64,000 nt of DNA from Girardinichthys multiradiatus (lineage: Eukaryota; Chordata; Actinopteri; Cyprinodontiformes; Goodeidae), in NCBI RefSeq assembly GCF_021462225.1, contig NC_061812.1, forward strand, positions 52,941,848 through 53,005,847. Reading direction: 5' to 3'. A program made the translations under genes and the position numbers. The notes beneath the pieces are model-generated. The model had not been told where the DNA came from and made no database searches. It worked only from the letters and a program-made list of their open reading frames with translations. Positions 57,185 to 64,000 of this stretch are shown here, in pieces. Numbering within the stretch: the stretch's first letter is position 1; the number at the start of each line of letters is the position of its first letter.

Positions 57185-58350
57185 ATATATAGTCCATTGC
57201 AAAAGTATTCATACCTCATGCGAACCATTAATTTGTATTTAGAGACCCTGAGTTAATACTTTGTGGAACCATCTTCCACTAGCTGCAAGTCTTTTGGGGC
57301 CATGTCTGTAAAGAAAATCACTTTTTTGCCAACTTGTGAATGCAAAATAACCCAGGCTCACAGCAAGAAATCCTCAGCTGGATTTAGGTTTGGACTTTGA
57401 CTGAGCCATTCTAACATGGATATGCTTTGATGTACACCATTCCATTAAAGCTCTGGCTGTATGTTTGGAGTTGATGTGCTGCTCTAGCCCTGTATTTAGC
57501 TTTATTCACTTTCCCATCAACTGATTAGCTTTCCTGTCCCTGCTGATGAAAATCACACCATGATGTTTCCACCATCATGCTCATCATGGGAATAGTGTGT
57601 TTGGGGCAACACATAGTGTTTAGCATGTTGGCCAAAATGTAAAATGTTGATCTCATCTGACCAGAAGACCTTCCAGATGTTTGCTGTGTCCCCAAACTGT
57701 CATGATTTGAGGGTGTTTGGGTTTTAGGTATTCTTATTTCCAGTTTACGTTTTGGATCTTGTTTCTGTTTATTATTTTCCTGGCTGTGCTTTAGTTTCTT
57801 ATCATTGTTTTCTAGTTCATGTTCTATACGTTATGCTTTCCCGATTAGTTTGTATTTGGGGATTTCTGTTTTGCCCTAGTCATGTTTTGTTCTCCCTGCA
57901 TCTGTCAACCTGCAATCAGCTTCATTCGTTCCACCTGCATCATGTAATCTGTCTTCTCGTTTCACCTCTAACACTCTATTTATATACACAATCATTCTCT
58001 TCATTCTCGGCGGAAACATTATCACTGTTCAGTTCATGCTGTTTATGCCAAGCTTGTCTTGCCTGCCTGTCCATGCCTGTTTTTGCCACCACCTGCTTAA
58101 GTGAGTTTCATTTATTAAATATTCTTTTACATTTCGATGCTTCCTGCTCGTCTGCATTTTGGGGTCCTACACTACACCGCACCTCACACAAACTTCAAGC
58201 AGGACAACCTATCCGTTTATGTGGACCACCAGACATGTAGATTTGCAGTTGGGTCATACTTATTCCATTTTTATAAATATCTCCTAACTTGAGATATTGT
58301 TTTATAACCTAACCCTAAACCTCTCCACAACCTGACCTGTCTGTGGTGTT
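57185..58350 (-). mobile_element. Decayed Tc1-like transposon interrupted by a solo LTR
   Basis: Left end GCAAAAGTATTCATACCTCA, then the complement of a degenerate transposase (CACCATGATGTTTCCACCAT; AGATGTTTGCTGTGTCCCC). It continues after the LTR with CTTCAAGCAGGACAACC and leader-type text to about 58350. Confidence 0.6.
57698..58188 (+). mobile_element. Solo LTR-like element with 5-bp target duplication
   Basis: Starts TGTCATGATTTGAGGGTG and ends CTCACA, with CAAAC on both sides (57693-57697 and 58189-58193). 491 bp. The right part has TTTATTAAATATTC and CTGCATTTTGGGGTCC, corresponding to the 33318-33842 copy read on the minus strand. The end TCACA versus expected TGACA suggests a mutation. 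Confidence 0.7.
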
Positions 58351-58798
58351 CTGTTTACTTGATCAACTCTGTACATCCACCATTCATGCTAAATTTGGAC
58401 TCAAGGTATACTCAAAAGTAGTCTCTTCCGATATGTGAATGTAAAGATGGAAACAGGAGACAAAAATCAGGCATCTTGAGAACAATGCAGTGACACACTT
58501 ATAAGATTGACTGATTAAAGGTCCAAGGATTTCACCTTATATATCTTTTTAGGGGCCCCTCCTCCTATCTGCCTCTTCAACCGTCTTTTTTTATATATAT
58601 ATCACCTTAAAGCTGCTGTAGGGAAGTCAGAGAAAACTGTGGACATAGCCTGAAAGTTTGAACAAGCCCCTTGCTCTCTGCTGTGCTACAGCCCTCCCTT
58701 CACTTCTCCTCCCGCCTCAGGGGTTGGCACCCAATACACAAGGTCAAACAAAGTTCATTAGTTTTGCTTCAGTTTATTGAACCGATTACCAGTGTGTT
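58351..58798. other. Upstream region, nothing recognised
   Basis: No feature visible. Confidence 0.4.
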
Positions 58799-58932
58799 TT
58801 CAGGCTGCACAGTGGGGTAGTTGCCTTGCAGCAAGAAAGTCCTTGGTCTGCATGGAGTTTGCATGTTCTTCTCATGCATGCATGGGTTCTCGCCGGGTAC
58901 TCCGGCTTCCTCCAACATTCCAAAATAAATTG
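58799..58932 (+). mobile_element. SINE-like repeat, truncated copy
   Basis: GGCTGCACAGTGGGGTAGTT, CTTGCAGCAAGAAAGTC, TGGAGTTTGCATGTTCTTC and CGGGTACTCCGGCTTCCTCC match the left half of the 63181-63530 copy. It lacks the B-box piece and the right half. Confidence 0.7.
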
Positions 58933-60160
58933 CTTACTGTCCAGGCTGTATTCTTCCTCTTGCTTACTGAGTGCTGGAGACATGCACAACGGATACGCAA
59001 GCAGGAGATGGTGCAACAATGGAGTCTGCATCACGTTCAAGGGTGGACATCAAAGAAACAGGTGCTATTGTTGCAGGTTGTCCACTGCTTCACCATTCCT
59101 AGAGTTCAATGCTTTCACACACATTAAAGGAACAGGCGCTATCACGTCACTGTTTCCAGGATCCTTGATTTTCATAATGTTGTTTGATTTAATTACTTCC
59201 AAAATAATTCAACAGTTGCGTAGAACTGGTTTAGCATTTCAATCTGACTACACTGACATTGAATATAACTGCATAGACTGAGTAGCTAATCAGCAGAATA
59301 CAATGATTATTCTCTATATTCTCTCTCACAAGGTCAAGCTATCATTCTAAAAGTCCTGCTTGTAGCTGCCTCTAAGTGTACTGAGAAATTAGTTCAGTGA
59401 ACTGAGAGCAAATGTTCTGCAGATAAATGATCTTGAAAGCTTGAAGATTCTGCAAGGCAAACTACAAGCTGCTTACTGAAAGAAAGTGATGTTTTTCCGC
59501 AACAAAGCCAACATGTCAAGACAATTCAGCATGACGAAAGTGGAAAATCCCACAAACATCTATCCTCGGCTTCATCTCTCAGCACCAGAACCAAACTTCT
59601 CTCTGTCACGGCAGACTGACAGACAGGCAGGTTTGCAGTTTATGATTATTAATAGATCTCCTCACGAGGATGTGTCTGTGTGTGTGTGTGGCAGCCTATC
59701 AAAGAGGACCTCTGATTTGAATAACACTAAGTCATGATGACTTGGAGATGGGGAGTAAACTCTGTAAAAATACAATTCCAAAAGGCCCATTAAACTGCAC
59801 CCTGTAGCAATAGCTGATAAAAAGTAAAACAGAATAAATTACAGCTTATGTATTTGATTGTTATTCCAACTGGCAGTTCATTTCATCGTGAGCTTGAATT
59901 ACAAATGCAAGCAGCACAGAGTGTTGAACAGCACACTGCACAATCAAGTTTTATGTTTTCTTAATGCTATTTGTCTCCACCCATCAAAATCTTAACTTTG
60001 ATATCCACATTCTGCAGCTCTTTCTAGAAACAATGCATCTCTAATTTTAGTAATACAGAACAGCAATGACAAACACCTTTTCTACTTGAAAATAAAGCAA
60101 GCAATAAGTCCCTTTGGACCTCTACTGGCATGAAGTATAAACTACAAAATGACACGATCT
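58933..60160. other. Upstream region, nothing recognised
   Basis: No gene or repeat that I can support; a short TG-rich run lies near 59670. Confidence 0.4.
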
Positions 60161-60169
60161 TTTGTCTTA

Positions 60170-61150
60170 CAGCTCCTTGTAAATGTGTTCACACCCTTGA
60201 ACTTTCTCATTTTGCCATGTCACCACCACATAATTCAGCATATTTTATTGGAATTTTGTGTGCTAGATTGATATGAAGTAGCACATACATGTTTGGTGGA
60301 AGGAAAATAATACACAGTTTAAATGTAAATAAAATGAAAATCTGAAGTGTGGCGTTCATTTGTCTTCAGACCCCTTTACTCTGGTACCCCTGAATAACAT
60401 CTAATGCGATCAGCTGTACTCAGTAGTTACTTAACTAGCAAATTCTGTCTAGCTGTGTGTTATAGAACATTAGTGGAAAACAGCATCACGAAGACCATAC
60501 CAGACAGGTCAGGTATAACCTAGGGTTATGTTATAAAACAATATCCCAAGGTTTAAACATCTTGCTGAGCACTGCTCACCAATTCATATAAAAATGTAAA
60601 GAGTATGTACAATGCACATATTTACGAAGCTAACATGAGACATGACCGTCCACCTAACTGACAAATAGGGCAAGGAGAGTATTAATCACAAAAGCAGCCA
60701 AGACATTAATGGTAACTCTGGAGAAGAGTCTGTAACAGAAAATCAGTCAACAGGACAACTGTTAGTGATGCACTTCACATCTGGCCTTTAAAAAGTGCTG
60801 CAATAATAAAGTCTGTCGAAAGAAAGATATAAAAAGTCCGGTTAGCAGTTTACCACAAGCCGTGTAAGAGATATAGCAAACAAGTGGAAGAAGGTGCCTA
60901 AGTTTTATAAAATCAAAATCAAACCTTTTGGCCTGCATGCAAAATCTAACACATCAAATCAAACTGAAAACTCGTTGATTTTCTTTCATATAAAAGTCTG
61001 AAAACCTTGTGAGTTTTTCTTTTAGTTTCTCAAATAGATATAACCTTGTGTTGGTCTACCAACAAACACCCAAATAAATTACATTCATGTTTAGGTTTTA
61101 ACGTACCAAAATTTGAAAAACTACAGAGGGTAATAATACGGTTGCAACAT
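60170..61150 (+). mobile_element. Decayed Tc1-like transposon
   Basis: Left end GTAAATGTGTTCACACCCTT; leader text (TCTGTCTAGCTGTGTGTTAT; GGGTTATGTTATAAAACAAT) like that at 20400; decayed body to about 61150. No frame remains. Confidence 0.5.
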
Positions 61151-62829
61151 GCTGTATAGAAAATGTGATTGCAAAGAATTTGATATGTCGAATTCACCCC
61201 TAGATGGCATATGTTCTCAAACTCTGTCTCTTTAAAATCTGCTAAACAAATACCATTCTGTTTATTTTGTAGTTAGGAGCCACATAGAAAAACCTTTCCA
61301 CCAGGGGAAACATCCTGAGCGATATGTGAACTTCGGTGAACTAAAATGATTGCTGTGAATTATTAATAGTACCTTTTAAAGAAGAGTCTACTGCCAATAA
61401 ATTACATTTACTTCTAAATTTAGTTCCTTGTTTCAAACAAGCAGTCTCATAATTTCTGTGTTTAAACACTTCTTAATTATGTAAACTAGTTAAATGGTGC
61501 CTGAATGATGTGATTTGGTAATTCTTAAACATTTAATAAACTTGGGGAGAGGTCCTCTTTACCCAGAAAAATGTTTGTTTTCATGTGGCATCCACTATTT
61601 GGTTAACTTTTGAACCATCCCTTCCTGTGGTGTGTTTTAACATCCTGAAATATGTCAAATTAAAGTAGACAATCATCAGTCGAGTGCCTTAAACCCCAGC
61701 TGTGCTTTTAAAATGACTTATCAGATGCAAACGCATGCCCTGCTCTAAATTAACCAATGTTTTTTCATGGGTGAACCTGGAAGTGCATGTCAAGCTCAAA
61801 TGAAGCATTAGCTTTCTCCATTTTTAATAGCAGAAAGTAAACCCACAGAAACCTAGCAGCAGAGGTTATAAAGATGGGTGTCTCTGCAGTCCTGGATTTC
61901 AAAAACATTTGACTTTATATTGATTAATAGCCAGCCAGCCAGAGGAAGCCCAGTAAACAGCTAGCTATCTGACTTGAAAACGCCTGAGACAGGAAGTTAT
62001 ATTCCCATCTGATGTATGGACTCTGTGGACTGTGTCTTTTAAGCTAATTTTCAAAGGAGAAAATGAGAGGGGAAATGAGCATTGGGTGATCTTAACAGAT
62101 TTGGCTCAGGCCTGTGGAACACCAGTACGTTCCTGGCTGAGGATGGCTGAAGAAGGCTGTGAAACTGCAGAAAGCTGTAGACCTGCTGTGCAGAAGCTCA
62201 TTGAAACACCTTTTCAGCTTGTCTGAAATTATTTTTCCACGTGGGTTCTTGTAAACTTTAAAGGTCTCATTGCCCAATAGCCATCTCCCCAGCCATGTGG
62301 ATAATATTATTTATAACTTTTCACTTTTCAGCCAAAAGCACCAGAGACTGCAAAAAGTTACCCTTCAACACACACAGGACATGTCTGCATTGTGTCAGGA
62401 AAAGTGCGATAAGAGACATAACACACACGTCCTAGGAGAGTCAGGCTGCTGTTGTTGCTGCATAATGGAGGACCCTTCCTTCTGCACACACAAGGCCACC
62501 AACACACCCAGGAAGCCACATGATTATCACAATTAAAATAAGAACGTGGTTGCTAATGTACTTTCTAAAGTCACTGTGTGGGTATTTAAAGAGGCTGAAA
62601 TGGCAAATGTCTGGAGCCATGACATCAGGCTAGAGGTCTGTGACCTGCAACTCCAGAGTCTAATGTGGATCTTAGGCCTCTCCATAGTAGCTCTTAATTA
62701 CTTGGACCAAAAATGTGAAAATTAGGAGAAAGTTTATATTTAAAGGAAATGGGAAAGGCTAGGTTTAGTTGTTCTTCAATCTGTAAAGAACAGCTGGATG
62801 TTTTCCTTTGCTTGTAATACAAATAACTG
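61151..62829. other. Upstream region, nothing recognised
   Basis: No feature visible. Short open frames at 62032-62536 lack supporting signals. Confidence 0.4.
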
Positions 62830-62845
62830 TAGCTTTCTAAGCAAA

Positions 62846-62982
62846 AACTGTATATAGTGTCATGAAAAATGATTTGCCCTGTACATATGTGTCTGATGAT
62901 GTAGAAACGTCAGTATGACAAAAAAAAAGGAAAAACAGATTAAATCTGTAAGGGGTAAATACTTTTCAGGGCGCTGTATAGT
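62846..62982. mobile_element. Short MITE-like element
   Basis: About 140 bp with TATA at both borders and a Tc1-type right end (AATACTTTTCAGGGCGCTGT). No coding content. Confidence 0.35.
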
Positions 62983-63180
62983 AGTTTTCTAATTTATCCT
63001 TTTTCAATGGGTCAAATTGATTCTGGAGATCTAGGCAAATTAAGAGCAAGTGCAAAAATAGTCCTTTGGAATGAAAAATTGCAGAACCCTGTCACAATAA
63101 GGTGAGATCTTTCCATGTAATCCATGCAATAATTATTAAAATACACAGTTGAAGCAATAAAGAGTGAAACAATCACATTC

Positions 63181-63535
63181 TGGGCTGCACGGTGGTGCAG
63201 TTGGTAGCACTGTTGCCTTGTAGCAAGAAGGTCCTGGGTTCAACTCCTGGCTGGGGGTCTTTCTACATGGAGTTTGCATGTTCTCCCCTCGCATGTGTGG
63301 GTTCTCACTGGGTACTCTGGCTTCCTCCCACAGTCCAAACACATGCCTGTTAATTGGTCACTCTAAATTGCCCATAGGTGTATGAATGAGTGTGTGCATG
63401 GTTGTATGTGTGTTGACCTGCGATGGACTGGTGACCTGTCCAGGGTGTACCCTGCCTCCTGACCATAGACTGCTGGAGATAGGCACCAGCTCCCCTGTGA
63501 CCCACTATGGAATAAGCGGTAGAAAATGACTGACT
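63181..63535 (+). mobile_element. SINE-like repeat with tRNA-type promoter boxes
   Basis: Head GGGCTGCACGGTGGTGCAGT, A-box-like TGGTGCAGTTGGTAGC, B-box-like GGTTCAACTCC, then GTTTGCATGTTCTCCCCTCG, CGATGGACTGGTGACCTGTC, GGAATAAGCGG and a short TGACTGAC tail. Near full length, a common teleost repeat. Confidence 0.75.
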
Positions 63536-63636
63536 GACTAATATCTATGAAAAATTAGATAATCATAATTCAGGAAAATAATTGAATTTGAGATAATAAT
63601 AATAATAATTGAGAAAATGACTGACTGACAAGCATA

Positions 63637-64000
63637 CAGGTACTTCTCAAAATATTAGCATATTGTGATAAAGTTCATTATTTTCCATAATGTCATGATG
63701 AAAATTTAACATTCATATATTTTAGATTCATTGCACACTAACTGAAATATTTCAGGTCTTTTATTGTCTTAATACGGATGATTTTGGCATACAGCTCATG
63801 AAAACCCAAAATTCCTATTTCACAAAATTAGCATATCATTAAAAGTGTCTCTAAACGAGCTATGAACCTAATCATCTGAATCAACGAGTTAACTCTAAAC
63901 ACCTGCAAAAGATTCCTGAGGCCTTTAAAACTCCCAGCCTGGTTCATCACTCAAAACCCCAATCATGGGTAAGACTGCCGACCTGACTGCTGTCCAGAAG
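63637..64000 (+). mobile_element. Tc1-like transposon, cut by window edge
   Basis: Starts CAGGTACTTCTCAAAATATT directly after TA at 63635-63636, the expected insertion dinucleotide. Leader sequence runs to an ATG at 63965 that opens MGKTADLTAVQK, the start of a transposase DNA-binding domain. The frame is open to the window end, so the element may be intact to the right. Confidence 0.8.

Noticed and set aside
33313..58193. Identical CAAAC flanks as evidence that recombination between the two LTR copies already happened
   Set aside because: Recombination would mix flanks between copies; each copy still has its own matching pair, so independent insertion is simpler.
57100..64000. A neighbouring gene upstream of itga5
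   Set aside because: Only repeats and unassigned DNA were seen; short open frames at 57752, 58777 and 62032 fall in repeats or lack any coding signature.

Overview
The window is vertebrate nuclear DNA, most likely from a ray-finned (teleost) fish. It holds one protein-coding gene split into small exons with GT-AG introns. That gene is buried in a dense mix of Tc1-like DNA transposons, L2- and L1/Tx1-type LINEs, tRNA-derived SINEs, LTR-like insertions and MITEs, which is typical of teleosts. There are no operons, no prokaryotic gene organisation and no CRISPR array. The species cannot be named from this sequence alone.

The gene is integrin alpha-5 (itga5, fibronectin receptor alpha chain), read on the minus strand. 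I reconstructed 18 coding exons from the start codon at 56803 down to 8055. The intron phases are compatible at every junction and the reading frame is unbroken over 1899 nt (633 residues). These exons encode the signal peptide, the seven-bladed FG-GAP beta-propeller with its calcium-binding loops, and the thigh domain. The genu, calf domains, transmembrane helix and cytoplasmic tail must lie beyond position 1. No exon 19 is visible in the first 8 kb, so intron 18 is longer than 8 kb. Intron 1 is about 24.6 kb and holds most of the notable repeats.

Layout: 1-8054 is intron 18 (an L2-type LINE, a SINE, microsatellites). 8055-9836 holds exons 18-16, with a 209-bp (AAGAG)n tract beside exon 18. 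9837-15441 is intron 15, with a triple-nested transposon structure. 15442-18624 holds exons 15-11. 18625-23966 is intron 10 (L2 LINE 3' end, Tc1 remnants). 23967-31967 holds exons 10-2. 31968-56600 is intron 1: a solo LTR, a Tc1-like transposase with nonsense mutations, an internally rearranged L1/Tx1 LINE, a Harbinger-like MITE, and a 2.4-kb, 24-bp minisatellite with higher-order structure ending about 350 bp from exon 1. 56601-56803 is exon 1 in a CpG-rich block. 56804-64000 is upstream DNA, where I see only repeats.

I found no convincing new biological system. The best leads are structural: the intron-1 minisatellite, whose G-rich strand is the transcribed sense; the pyrimidine-repeat tract at the exon-18 acceptor; the nested transposons; the LINE whose reverse-transcriptase segment was moved and inverted; and a 2.1-kb element made of two diverged 783-bp modules. 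All family assignments come from reading motifs by eye; no database search was run.
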